Below, piece after piece: positions 33,567 through 41,638 of a DNA stretch of 64,000 nt. The DNA lies in the NCBI RefSeq assembly GCF_017114915.1, contig NZ_JAAUOE010000005.1, positions 1-64,000 of the forward strand, written 5' to 3'. The stretch is from Pseudomonas frederiksbergensis (GTDB lineage: Bacteria; Pseudomonadota; Gammaproteobacteria; Pseudomonadales; Pseudomonadaceae). Within the stretch, counting starts at the first letter, position 1. Every line of letters starts with the position of its first letter. A program made the translations under genes and the position numbers. The notes below the pieces were generated by a model that saw only the letters and a list, made by a program, of their open reading frames with translations, searched no databases and was not told the origin of the DNA.

Positions 33567-35369
33567 ATGACCGACTCCAGTCTCTCCGCAAGCCCATCGA
33601 GCTTGAAAATCTACTTCCGCCTGCTCGGCTATGTCCGGCCGTACATCAGCCTGTTCCTGATCAGCATTGTCGGTTTTCTGATTTTCGCTTCGACTCAGCC
33701 AATGCTCGGGTACATCCTCAAGTATTTTGTCGACGGACTGTCCAACCCCGAAGCGGTGCTGTTTCCAACCGTACCGTACCTGCGTGACCTGCAACTGCTG
33801 CAGGCCGTGCCTCTGTTGATCATCCTGATAGCAGCGTGGCAGGGGCTCGGATCTTATCTGGGCAACTACTTTCTGGCCAAGGTTTCCCTCGGACTGGTCC
33901 ACGACTTGCGTGTGCAGTTGTTCAACAACTTGCTGGTCTTGCCCAACCGTTACTTCGACAAGCATAACTCGGGTCATCTGATTTCGCGCATCACCTTCAA
34001 CGTGACCATGGTCACGGGGGCGGCTACAGATGCGATCAAGGTCGTAATCCGTGAAGGCATGACAGTGATCTTCCTGTTCGCCTCGCTGCTGTTCATGAAT
34101 TGGCGCCTGACGCTGGTCATGGTTGCGATCCTGCCGTTGATCGCCTTGATGGTGGGTACCGCCAGCAAGAAATTCCGCAAACAGAGCAAAAAGATCCAGG
34201 CAGCCATGGGTGACGTGACCCACGTGGCCTCGGAAACGATCCAGGGCTATCGCGTGGTGCGCAGCTTCGGCGGCGAAGTCTATGAAGAAAAGCGTTTCTT
34301 CAACGCCAGCCAGGGCAATACCGACAAGCAACTGCGCATGACCCGTACCGGCGCCATCTATACGCCGCTGCTGCAACTGGTGATCTACAGCGCCATGGCG
34401 GTGCTGATGTTCCTGGTGTTGTTCCTGCGCGGCGATGCGTCCGCTGGTGACATGGTGGCCTACATCACTCTGGCGGGCCTGCTGCCAAAGCCGATCCGCC
34501 AATTGTCCGAAGTCAGCTCGACCATCCAGAAAGGTGTGGCCGGCGCTGAGAGTATCTTCGAGCAACTGGACGTCGAGCCCGAAGTCGATACCGGCACCAT
34601 CGAGCGCGATGCCGTCAGCGGTCGGCTGGACGTGCGTCACTTGAGCTTCACCTACCCGGGCACCGAGCGTCAGGTGCTCGATGACATCAGCTTCTCGGTC
34701 GAGCCGGGGCAAATGGTGGCGTTGGTGGGGCGTTCGGGCAGCGGCAAGTCGACCCTGGCCAACCTGATTCCGCGCTTCTATCACCACGACAAGGGCGAGA
34801 TCCTGATCGATGGCGTTGAAGTGGAACAGTACAAACTGTTGAACCTGCGCAAGCACATCGCCCAGGTGACCCAGCATGTGACGCTGTTCAGCGACACCGT
34901 GGCCAACAACATTGCGTATGGCGATCTGGCCGGCGCACCCCGCGAAGACATCGAGAAAGCGGCAAGAGACGCCTACGCGATGGACTTCATCGCGCAGCTG
35001 CCCGAAGGCCTGGACACCCAGGTCGGCGAGAATGGCGTGTTGCTGTCCGGCGGTCAGCGCCAGCGTCTGGCGATTGCCCGCGCCCTGCTCAAGAACGCGC
35101 CGTTGCTGATCCTTGACGAAGCCACTTCGGCCCTCGATACCGAATCCGAGCGGCATATTCAGGCCGCACTGGATCAGGTCATGAAAGGCCGAACCACCCT
35201 GGTGATCGCTCACCGGTTATCGACGATCGAGAAGGCCGATCTGATTCTGGTCATGGATCAGGGGCGGATCGTCGAGCGCGGCACCCATGCCGAGCTTCTG
35301 GCGCAGAATGGTTACTACGCCCGCCTGAACGCCATGGGCCTCGACGCCCCGGCTGAAGACATCGCCTGA
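33567..35369 (+). CDS. msbA: Lipid A export ABC transporter MsbA
   Basis: Flips lipid A-core across the inner membrane using ATP. 600 residues: six membrane segments in the N-terminal half (about 20-330) and an ATPase domain with Walker A GRSGSGKS (about 388-395), signature LSGGQRQRL (about 494), Walker B LLILDEATSALD and H-loop IAHRL. A single polypeptide half-transporter acting as homodimer. It is followed by a strong terminator at 35375-35407 and flanked by waaL and hldE, in keeping with its place in the LPS export route. Confidence 0.96.
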   Translation: MTDSSLSASPSSLKIYFRLLGYVRPYISLFLISIVGFLIFASTQPMLGYILKYFVDGLSNPEAVLFPTVPYLRDLQLLQAVPLLIILIAAWQGLGSYLGNYFLAKVSLGLVHDLRVQLFNNLLVLPNRYFDKHNSGHLISRITFNVTMVTGAATDAIKVVIREGMTVIFLFASLLFMNWRLTLVMVAILPLIALMVGTASKKFRKQSKKIQAAMGDVTHVASETIQGYRVVRSFGGEVYEEKRFFNASQGNTDKQLRMTRTGAIYTPLLQLVIYSAMAVLMFLVLFLRGDASAGDMVAYITLAGLLPKPIRQLSEVSSTIQKGVAGAESIFEQLDVEPEVDTGTIERDAVSGRLDVRHLSFTYPGTERQVLDDISFSVEPGQMVALVGRSGSGKSTLANLIPRFYHHDKGEILIDGVEVEQYKLLNLRKHIAQVTQHVTLFSDTVANNIAYGDLAGAPREDIEKAARDAYAMDFIAQLPEGLDTQVGENGVLLSGGQRQRLAIARALLKNAPLLILDEATSALDTESERHIQAALDQVMKGRTTLVIAHRLSTIEKADLILVMDQGRIVERGTHAELLAQNGYYARLNAMGLDAPAEDIA

Positions 35370-35374
35370 CTTCG

Positions 35375-35407
35375 ATGCGAGGGTGAGTCTGGCTCACCCT
35401 CGCATTT
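35375..35407 (+). terminator. Rho-independent terminator of msbA
   Basis: A 13-bp perfect stem ATGCGAGGGTGAG (35375-35387) with 35393-35405 around loop TCTGG, ending in TTT. It begins 5 bp after the msbA stop codon. Confidence 0.9.
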
Positions 35408-35532
35408 ACCGGCGTGCAACGCGTCCGGTGGTCTGTATCCATATGTTTATCGCAATCTCTGCTCAATAAATGAACAGAAATCTCAGCCGATTCATCCGGT
35501 TGCAGCCGTCACGCAAGCCAGCGCCAACCCTG

Positions 35533-35541
35533 TGCTAATAT
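35533..35541 (+). promoter_or_regulatory. Possible extended -10 promoter of hldE
   Basis: TGC followed by TAATAT, 34 bp before the hldE start and after the msbA terminator, so hldE needs its own promoter here. The -35 box is not evident. Confidence 0.4.
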
Positions 35542-35575
35542 CGCGCCCTTGTTCATTTTGTATGTGGGTTGCTCC

Positions 35576-36997
35576 ATGAAGTTGTCCATGCCGCGATTCA
35601 ATCAAGCCCCTGTCTTGGTGGTCGGCGATGTCATGCTCGACCGTTACTGGCATGGTGGTACCTCACGGATTTCCCCTGAGGCGCCGGTACCGGTAGTCAA
35701 GGTCGAGCACATCGAAGACCGCCCGGGCGGTGCCGCCAACGTTGCCCTGAACATTGCCGCACTCGGTGCGCCGGCCTCGCTGGTTGGCGTGACCGGTGAC
35801 GACGAAGCGGCCGACAGCCTGGCCAATAGCCTCGAGGGCGCTGGTGTACGAGCGTTGTTCCAGCGCATTGCGCACCAGCCGACCATCGTCAAGCTGCGGG
35901 TCATGAGCCGTCACCAGCAATTGCTGCGTATCGACTTCGAAGAGTCCTTCGCAACCGACGCCCTGGCGCTGGGCGAGCAGGTCGACGAATTGCTCGAAGG
36001 CATCAAGGTGCTGGTGCTGTCCGACTACGGCAAAGGCGCGCTGAAAAACCATCAGGTGCTGATCCAGGCCGCCCGTGCCCGTGGCATTCCGGTGCTGGCC
36101 GATCCCAAGGGCAAGGATTTCTCGATCTACCGTGGCGCGAGCCTGATCACCCCGAACCTCAGCGAGTTCGAAACCATCGTCGGCGGTTGCGCCGATGAGC
36201 ACGAACTGGTGAGCAAGGGCGCGCAATTGATGCACGACCTGGACCTCGGCGCGTTGCTGGTGACCCGTGGCGAACACGGCATGACGCTGTTGCGCCCGGA
36301 TCATCCGCCGTTGCACCTGCCGGCCCGTGCCCGTGAAGTGTTCGACGTGACCGGCGCCGGCGACACGGTGATTTCTACCCTGGCGGCGGCGATCGCCGCT
36401 GGCGAAGAACTGCCCCACGCGGTGGCCCTGGCCAACCTGGCGGCGGGCATCGTGGTCGGCAAGCTCGGTACCGCGGCCATCAGCGCGCCGGAACTGCGTC
36501 GCGCGATCCAGCGTGAAGAGGGCTCCGAGCGCGGTGTGCTGGGCCTCGAGCAGTTGCTGTTGGCGGTTGACGACGCGCGTGCGCACAAAGAAAAAATCGT
36601 CTTCACCAACGGCTGCTTCGACATCCTGCATGCCGGCCACGTGACCTACCTCGAACAGGCGCGGGCCCAAGGCGATCGTCTGATCGTGGCGGTGAACGAT
36701 GATGCGTCGGTGAGCCGCTTGAAAGGGCCAGGGCGTCCGATCAACAGCGTCGACCGTCGCATGGCGGTACTGGCAGGTCTGGGTGCAGTGGACTGGGTGA
36801 TCAGCTTCTCTGAAGGCACCCCGGAAAACCTGCTGCGCGAGGTCAAGCCGGACGTACTGGTCAAGGGCGGTGATTACGGGATCGACCAAGTGGTCGGTGC
36901 GGACATCGTCACCGCTTATGGCGGGACCGTGAAAGTGCTCGGGCTGGTGGAAAACAGCTCGACCACGGCGATTGTCGAGAAGATCCGAAATCACTGA
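35576..36997 (+). CDS. hldE: Bifunctional heptose 7-phosphate kinase / heptose 1-phosphate adenylyltransferase
   Basis: Makes ADP-heptose, the donor for WaaC and WaaF. 473 residues: an N-terminal ribokinase-type domain (GGAANVALNIAALG near 46-59; DVTGAGDTVIS near 257-267) and a C-terminal nucleotidyltransferase domain (FTNGCFDILHAGHVTYLEQA near 343-362). The start ATG 35576 gives the known N-terminus MKLSMPRF; an in-frame ATG 27 bases upstream is possible but lacks support. A compound repeat follows the stop. Confidence 0.96.
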   Translation: MKLSMPRFNQAPVLVVGDVMLDRYWHGGTSRISPEAPVPVVKVEHIEDRPGGAANVALNIAALGAPASLVGVTGDDEAADSLANSLEGAGVRALFQRIAHQPTIVKLRVMSRHQQLLRIDFEESFATDALALGEQVDELLEGIKVLVLSDYGKGALKNHQVLIQAARARGIPVLADPKGKDFSIYRGASLITPNLSEFETIVGGCADEHELVSKGAQLMHDLDLGALLVTRGEHGMTLLRPDHPPLHLPARAREVFDVTGAGDTVISTLAAAIAAGEELPHAVALANLAAGIVVGKLGTAAISAPELRRAIQREEGSERGVLGLEQLLLAVDDARAHKEKIVFTNGCFDILHAGHVTYLEQARAQGDRLIVAVNDDASVSRLKGPGRPINSVDRRMAVLAGLGAVDWVISFSEGTPENLLREVKPDVLVKGGDYGIDQVVGADIVTAYGGTVKVLGLVENSSTTAIVEKIRNH

Positions 36998-37015
36998 CGC
37001 GGCGCGGTCATTGTC

Positions 37016-37123
37016 TGATCGTTCCCACGCTCTGCGTGGGAACGCAGCCCGAGACGCTCCGCGTCTCAAAGCGGACGCAGAGCGTCCATAGAGGCATTCC
37101 CACGCAGAGCATGGGAACGATCA
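37016..37123. repeat. Compound REP-like element with four hairpins
   Basis: Outer arms GTTCCCACGCTCTGCGTGGGAAC (in the 37016-37044 part) and its inverted partner at 37094-37123. Between them lie two inner hairpins, GAGACGC-TCC-GCGTCTC at 37051-37067 and GGACGC-AGA-GCGTCC at 37073-37087. It lies between the convergent 3' ends of hldE and the following minus-strand gene. A diverged copy is at 57275-57410 and an end piece at 2-30. Confidence 0.8.
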
Positions 37124-38089
37124 GGGGCGTGCGGCTTTGCGCGGCACGATTCTTTTCAGCAGTTGCTTTGCTTTTCCGTGCAAGCGGGCCAAGCCGGAAT
37201 CCTTCCCCGGTGGGCTCAAGCCCTGTTGCCGCACCCAATCCTTCCAGCGAATCCGCTCGTCCTTCACCAGCCAGCCTTCCTGTCGGGCAAAACTCTCCGC
37301 CAGATACAACCCCCGGGTACTCGCCGGGGATAGCTGATCCTTTTTCAGGGTATAGAGCTCGGCCATCGGCTGACCGTCCTGCAAGGGCATCAGATACAAG
37401 TCAGGACGTTTGCGATCGAGCCGGGCCACCAGTTGATCGCCTTCCAGTCGTTCATCCACATGAAACAGGCTCAGGGACTTGGCTTCCCTGGGCACGTCCA
37501 GGCGCAAATCGTAGATCAGTTGCAGCGACGCGGTCGGCAAATGCACATAGGCCTGCGGGCGTTCGATCAGCGGCATGTTGGCGCAGCGCACCGGGCGCGC
37601 CGAGCCGGACAATGGCGTCAGGCGAAAGGGCAAGGCCTCGCGGTAATGCAGGGCGCAGGAGTAGGGCGCTGGCAGCCAGGTGTCGTTGAAGCGCCCGCTG
37701 AGCCAGCCTTCCGGGGTTTCCAACAGGCACTCTTCGGCAATCTCCTGGGTCGCCGTGTGCAGCGGCAGGTTCAGCTCATGGGCCGGCACGTAACCGGAGA
37801 TCAGCTTGAGCACCACATCGCCACGGTCCTGCCGACGCTGACGCACCAGCACCCAGTAATCGCGATTCTGCCAATGCAGGGTCAGGCGCACCGAGACCCC
37901 GAGGTTCGCCAGCTCCAGGGCAAACCGCTCGCTGTTGGCCACCGTCACCGGGCGGCGACGTTGCAGGGTCTGGGAGAAATTCAGCGGCATCCCGACGCTC
38001 TGATAACTCAAGCCTTCGGGCGTTGCTTCGACGAATAACGGCAGAGTCTTGAAGTTGCTCGGGTTCTTTCTGATCAGCATACGCGACAT
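37121..38089 (-). CDS. Conserved hypothetical protein with Nudix-like segment
   Basis: 322 residues, no signal peptide or membrane segments. One stretch near residues 112-130 (HTATQEIAEECLLETPEG) resembles the helix of a Nudix box (RExxEE-type) but lacks the full consensus, so hydrolase activity is doubtful. The C-terminus is basic (KAKQLLKRIVPRKAARP). It lies between hldE and an aldo/keto reductase gene, a place that I believe matches PA4993 in P. aeruginosa, also uncharacterised. I cannot assign a function. Confidence 0.65.
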   Translation of the reverse strand: MSRMLIRKNPSNFKTLPLFVEATPEGLSYQSVGMPLNFSQTLQRRRPVTVANSERFALELANLGVSVRLTLHWQNRDYWVLVRQRRQDRGDVVLKLISGYVPAHELNLPLHTATQEIAEECLLETPEGWLSGRFNDTWLPAPYSCALHYREALPFRLTPLSGSARPVRCANMPLIERPQAYVHLPTASLQLIYDLRLDVPREAKSLSLFHVDERLEGDQLVARLDRKRPDLYLMPLQDGQPMAELYTLKKDQLSPASTRGLYLAESFARQEGWLVKDERIRWKDWVRQQGLSPPGKDSGLARLHGKAKQLLKRIVPRKAARP

Positions 38090-38170
38090 GTCGGCTCCTG
38101 CTTAAGGCCGTGTGGGCGGCATCAATGGCTAGGGTCTGTTGACGTTCGGCGTCGCGGTCGCCACCAAGCG

Positions 38171-38986
38171 TCAACAGGCCCTGTGAAGGACCTGGGCAAC
38201 GGTCGCGACGTTGTGGGCGAGGTGCAGCGGATTGATGGTGCCGACAATAGCACTGGCCACGCCCGGGTGTTCAAACAACAACTCGAAGCTGGCGCGCACC
38301 GGATCCACGCCCGGACTCAGGCAAACATGGCCGCTGGCCAAGGCTTTTTTGACCAGAATCGCTTTGCCGTGAGCAGCAGCATAGTCAATGACCGGCTTCT
38401 CGTTCCGTTCGTTCAGATTGTAGGTGACCATCGCGCAATCACCTTGTTCCAGAGCCTTCAAACCACCTTCGACGGTTTTGCCGGAGAAGCCGAAGCCGCG
38501 AATCTTGCCTTCGGCCTTGAGCTCGGCAAGGGTCGCATAGACCTCGCTGTCATTGAGGATCGCCAGGTCGTTACCGTCGGAATGCACCAACACCAGATCG
38601 ATAACATCCGTTTCCAGACGTCGCAGGCTACGTTCCACCGACAGGCGCGTATGCGCGGCGCTGAAGTCATGGCGCGACTGGCCGTCGGCAAACTCTTCGC
38701 CAACCTTGCTGACGATCACCCAATCCTGACGTTGACCCCGCAGCAACGGGCCAAGACGCTCTTCGCTGCGGCCATAGGCTGGCGCAGTGTCGATCAGGTT
38801 GATGCCCAGGTCGCGCGCGAGTTTGAGCAGCCGGCGCGCTTCGTCATCGCCGGGAATCTGGAAGCCATTGGGGTACTTCACCCCTTGATCGCGGCCAAGT
38901 TTGACCGTGCCCAGGCCCAGGGGCGATACCAGCAGGCCGGTGCTGCCCAACGGGCGATGCAAGTCGTGCAGGGTCGGTTGGCTCAT
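38171..38986 (-). CDS. Aldo/keto reductase
   Basis: 271 residues of the NADPH-dependent aldo/keto reductase barrel. The catalytic tetrad is recognisable: Asp and Tyr in IDTAPAYGRSEE (about 65-76), Lys in IVSKVGEEF (about 93), and His in LVLVHSDG (about 135). The C-terminal cofactor region ASAIVGTINPLHLAHN is present. The substrate is unknown. Its start overlaps the stop of the upstream FAD oxidoreductase by four bases (ATGA), so the two are co-translated and likely act on related metabolites. Confidence 0.9.
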   Translation of the reverse strand: MSQPTLHDLHRPLGSTGLLVSPLGLGTVKLGRDQGVKYPNGFQIPGDDEARRLLKLARDLGINLIDTAPAYGRSEERLGPLLRGQRQDWVIVSKVGEEFADGQSRHDFSAAHTRLSVERSLRRLETDVIDLVLVHSDGNDLAILNDSEVYATLAELKAEGKIRGFGFSGKTVEGGLKALEQGDCAMVTYNLNERNEKPVIDYAAAHGKAILVKKALASGHVCLSPGVDPVRASFELLFEHPGVASAIVGTINPLHLAHNVATVAQVLHRAC

Positions 38987-40158
38987 GGCAGCAGTTGCTC
39001 CCAGGCAGGCTCGCCCATCGGCGGTTTCGGCAGGTCCGGCAGTGGCGCCGGATGGCTCGGCTGGATGCCATCGCGTTGCAGCGAGGCGATGACGCGGTCA
39101 GCGAAGTCCGGCGCCAGGGCCAGTTTGGTTGGCCAGCCCACCAGCAGACGATCCTGCTCGGCGAGGAAGGCATTGTCCGGGCGGGTCAGGCCCGATTGCA
39201 GCGGCTCGGCGCGGTCGACCCGCAAGGTCGCCCACTGCGCGGTGCTCAGGTCGATCCATGGCAGCAGTTGACCCAGTTCTTTCTGGGCGGTGGCGATCTG
39301 CGCGGCAGGATCGCGGGCCACGCCTTCGGCTTCGGCGATATCGCCACCCAGGTACCAGACCCATTGGCCATCGGCGGCGGGGTGAGTGGTCACGGTGATG
39401 CGCGGCTTCGGCCCACCACCCAGGCAATGGGCGTACAGCGGTTTGAGGCCAGGGCCTTTGACGATGATCATGTGCAGGGGACGGCGCTGCATGGCCGGCT
39501 GGCTCAAGCCCAGTGCCGTGAGCAGGTCGGCGGTGCCGGCACCGGCACTGAGGACGATGCGCTGGGCGCGGATCTCGCGCTCATCCACTTTCAATCCGAC
39601 CAGTTCGCCGTTTTCCAGCAGCGGCTCGATGTGTTGGCCGGCCAGCAAGCCGTCGCCGGCCAGATCGGCCAGGCGCCGGATCAGGCTCGGCACGTCGACC
39701 ACCAGTTCTGCCAGACGATAGACCTTGCCCTTGAAACGCTTGTCTTGCAGGGCTGGCGGCAGTTGCTCGCCCTTGACCTGATCGACCCGCCCGCGCACAG
39801 CTTTGCTGGCGAAAAAACTGGTGAGATTGCCGGCGAGGGTGCCGGGGGACCAGAGGTAGTGCGCTTCGGACAGCAGACGCACGCCCGACAGGTCCAGCTC
39901 GCCGTTACCGGCCAGGGCTTCACGCCAGCGCCGCGGCATGTCGGCGATGGCTTCCGAAGCGCCGGTCAGGGCGCCATGCAGCGCGTACTTGGCGCCGCCG
40001 TGGATGATGCCCTGGGACTTCACGCTCTGCCCGCCGCCGAGGCTGGCGCTTTCCACCAGCACGGTCGAAAAACCCTGGCGGCGCAGGCGCGCATTCAGCC
40101 AGAGGCCGGCGACACCAGCGCCGACAATCAGAACGTCGGTGGAAATAACGGATGGCAT
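38983..40158 (-). CDS. FAD-dependent oxidoreductase (DAO family)
   Basis: 391 residues. N-terminal Rossmann motif DVLIVGAGVAGLWLNARLRR (about 8-27) and DAO-family active-site region GGGQSVKSQGIIHGGAKY (about 41-58), reminiscent of glycerol-3-phosphate or amine oxidases. A C-terminal DAO-type region is also visible. The substrate is not predictable. It forms a two-gene operon with the aldo/keto reductase; the order matches PA4991-PA4992. Confidence 0.87.
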   Translation of the reverse strand: MPSVISTDVLIVGAGVAGLWLNARLRRQGFSTVLVESASLGGGQSVKSQGIIHGGAKYALHGALTGASEAIADMPRRWREALAGNGELDLSGVRLLSEAHYLWSPGTLAGNLTSFFASKAVRGRVDQVKGEQLPPALQDKRFKGKVYRLAELVVDVPSLIRRLADLAGDGLLAGQHIEPLLENGELVGLKVDEREIRAQRIVLSAGAGTADLLTALGLSQPAMQRRPLHMIIVKGPGLKPLYAHCLGGGPKPRITVTTHPAADGQWVWYLGGDIAEAEGVARDPAAQIATAQKELGQLLPWIDLSTAQWATLRVDRAEPLQSGLTRPDNAFLAEQDRLLVGWPTKLALAPDFADRVIASLQRDGIQPSHPAPLPDLPKPPMGEPAWEQLLP

Positions 40159-40185
40159 GCAGCGACCTCAGAGGGAATGAAGCGG

Positions 40186-40284
40186 CAAGTTTCAAGCTTC
40201 AAGCTGCAAGTTACAAGCGAGAGGGTGTCGCCTTTGCTTGCAGCTTGCAGCTTGCAGCTTGCAGCTTGCAGCTTGCAGCTTGCG
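40186..40284. repeat. GCTTGCA heptamer tandem repeat with inverted arm
   Basis: Six perfect copies of GCTTGCA plus a final GCTTGCG at 40236-40284. A degenerate inverted arm (CAAGCTTCAAGCTGCAAG and following, 40186-40218) stands on the other side of a 17-base loop. The single strand would fold into a long hairpin. Located between the 5' end of the FAD oxidoreductase gene and the 3' end of the SMR gene. Confidence 0.85.
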
Positions 40285-40289
40285 CTGCT

Positions 40290-40622
40290 TCAGTGCCCTG
40301 CTGTTTTGGAGAACAGCTGAATCACCACAACCCCCAGCACAATCAGCGCCATCCCCAGCATCGCCGGCACATCCAGCTTCTGCCCGTAGATAAACAGCGC
40401 CGCGACGCTGACCATCACGATGCCCATGCCGGCCCACACTGCGTAGGCCACGCCCACCGGAACGCTGCGCACCACCAGGGTCAGCATCCAGAAAGCAATG
40501 CCGTAACCGACGATGACCAGCAACAGCGGCAGTGGCGTGCTAATACCTTTGACCGCTTTCATCGAAACGGTGGCGATCACTTCGGCGCAGATGGCGATGG
40601 CCAGGTAGTAGTAAGCGGTCAT
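40290..40622 (-). CDS. Small multidrug resistance (SMR) family transporter
   Basis: 110 residues with four membrane helices. The proton/drug-coupling Glu is at position 14 (AICAEVIAT) and Tyr60/Trp63 (VAYAVWAGMG) sit exactly as in EmrE. This fits the cation or guanidinium-exporting SMR branch; substrate type cannot be fixed. The gene diverges from a LysR regulator with a 103-bp gap containing palindromes, so LysR control is likely. Corresponds by position to PA4990. Confidence 0.92.
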   Translation of the reverse strand: MTAYYYLAIAICAEVIATVSMKAVKGISTPLPLLLVIVGYGIAFWMLTLVVRSVPVGVAYAVWAGMGIVMVSVAALFIYGQKLDVPAMLGMALIVLGVVVIQLFSKTAGH

Positions 40623-40684
40623 GGGTCAATCCTCGTGTGAAGTGTTGCTTTCTGAGGTCGGCATTCTAGAGATCCGCCAGATGC

Positions 40685-40715
40685 GGTAAAGTCATTACCT
40701 ATCTGTTCTGAAGAT
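40685..40715. promoter_or_regulatory. Candidate LysR operator between SMR and LysR genes
   Basis: A 15-bp palindrome GGTAA-AGTCA-TTACC (40685-40699), next to ATCT-N7-AGAT (40701-40715), which fits the LysR box form T-N11-A. Both lie within 45 bp upstream of the LysR gene start. Confidence 0.45.
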
Positions 40716-40725
40716 GGGTTGAGCC

Positions 40726-41616
40726 ATGAACATGCAATGGAATCTGGAGCAGCTGCGCCTGTTTGTCAGCGTGGCGGAACAGCGTTCGTTCTCCGCAGTG
40801 GCGCGGGATCAGCGCAAGGCGCAGTCGGCGGTCAGCAGTTCGATTGCGCTGCTGGAAGAGGACCTGGGCGTCAGCCTGTTCGATCGCAGCAGTGGTCGTC
40901 AGCCCAAACTCACCGAAGCCGGCACCGCGCTGCTTGAGGAGGCGCGGGAAGTGCTGCGCCAATGTGAGCGCCTCAACGGCCGGGCACTGGCGATGATGCG
41001 CGGCCAGGAAGCGAGCCTGCGGGTGGCTCAGGACGAGGCGATGCCCTATCAGGCAGTGGTTGAAAGCTTCGAAGCCCTGGCCGAACAATTTCCCAGTCTC
41101 GAAGTGCAGCTGACCAGCGCCGCCCAAGGGGATGTCGCGCGCAAACTGGTGGAGCGCCGGGCTGACCTGGGCTTGCTGTTTTATCACGAGCAGATTCCCG
41201 AAGCCCTCGAACGCCGAGTGCTGGGCAGCGTTGAAATGGTCACTGTGTGCGGCGTGGGGCATCCATTGGCCAAGCAGACGCAGGTCGATTGCCAGCAATT
41301 GGCGCAGCATCGACAGCTGCTGATGTCTACGCAGTCCAGCGTCTATCCCGGCAGTGAGCCCGCCAGCCCACAAGTCTGGCGCGCCGACAGTTTCTATGTG
41401 ATGGCCGAATGGGTGATGCGCGGTCTCGGCTGGGCCTGGCTGCCGCGCCATGTGGTGCAGTACCCGGCGTACCAGAATCTGATGGTCGAACTGTCGAGCG
41501 AATGGACGCCGCCAGCATTGATTGTGGAGCTGGTCTGGCGCCGCGACGAGCCCCTTGGCCCGGCGGCCCGTTGGCTGGCGGAACGTTTTGCCGTGCACTT
41601 GCAGGCGATCGGCTAA
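40726..41616 (+). CDS. LysR family transcriptional regulator
   Basis: 296 residues: N-terminal winged helix-turn-helix (WNLEQLRLFVSVAEQRSFSA, about 5-24, then QSAVSSSIALLEEDLGVSLFDR) and a C-terminal effector domain. Matches PA4989 by position. Divergent from the SMR gene, its probable target. The start ATG is preceded by GGGTTGAG. The effector is unknown. Confidence 0.92.
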   Translation: MNMQWNLEQLRLFVSVAEQRSFSAVARDQRKAQSAVSSSIALLEEDLGVSLFDRSSGRQPKLTEAGTALLEEAREVLRQCERLNGRALAMMRGQEASLRVAQDEAMPYQAVVESFEALAEQFPSLEVQLTSAAQGDVARKLVERRADLGLLFYHEQIPEALERRVLGSVEMVTVCGVGHPLAKQTQVDCQQLAQHRQLLMSTQSSVYPGSEPASPQVWRADSFYVMAEWVMRGLGWAWLPRHVVQYPAYQNLMVELSSEWTPPALIVELVWRRDEPLGPAARWLAERFAVHLQAIG

Positions 41617-41638
41617 AAAACCGATAAACTCCGCCGCC

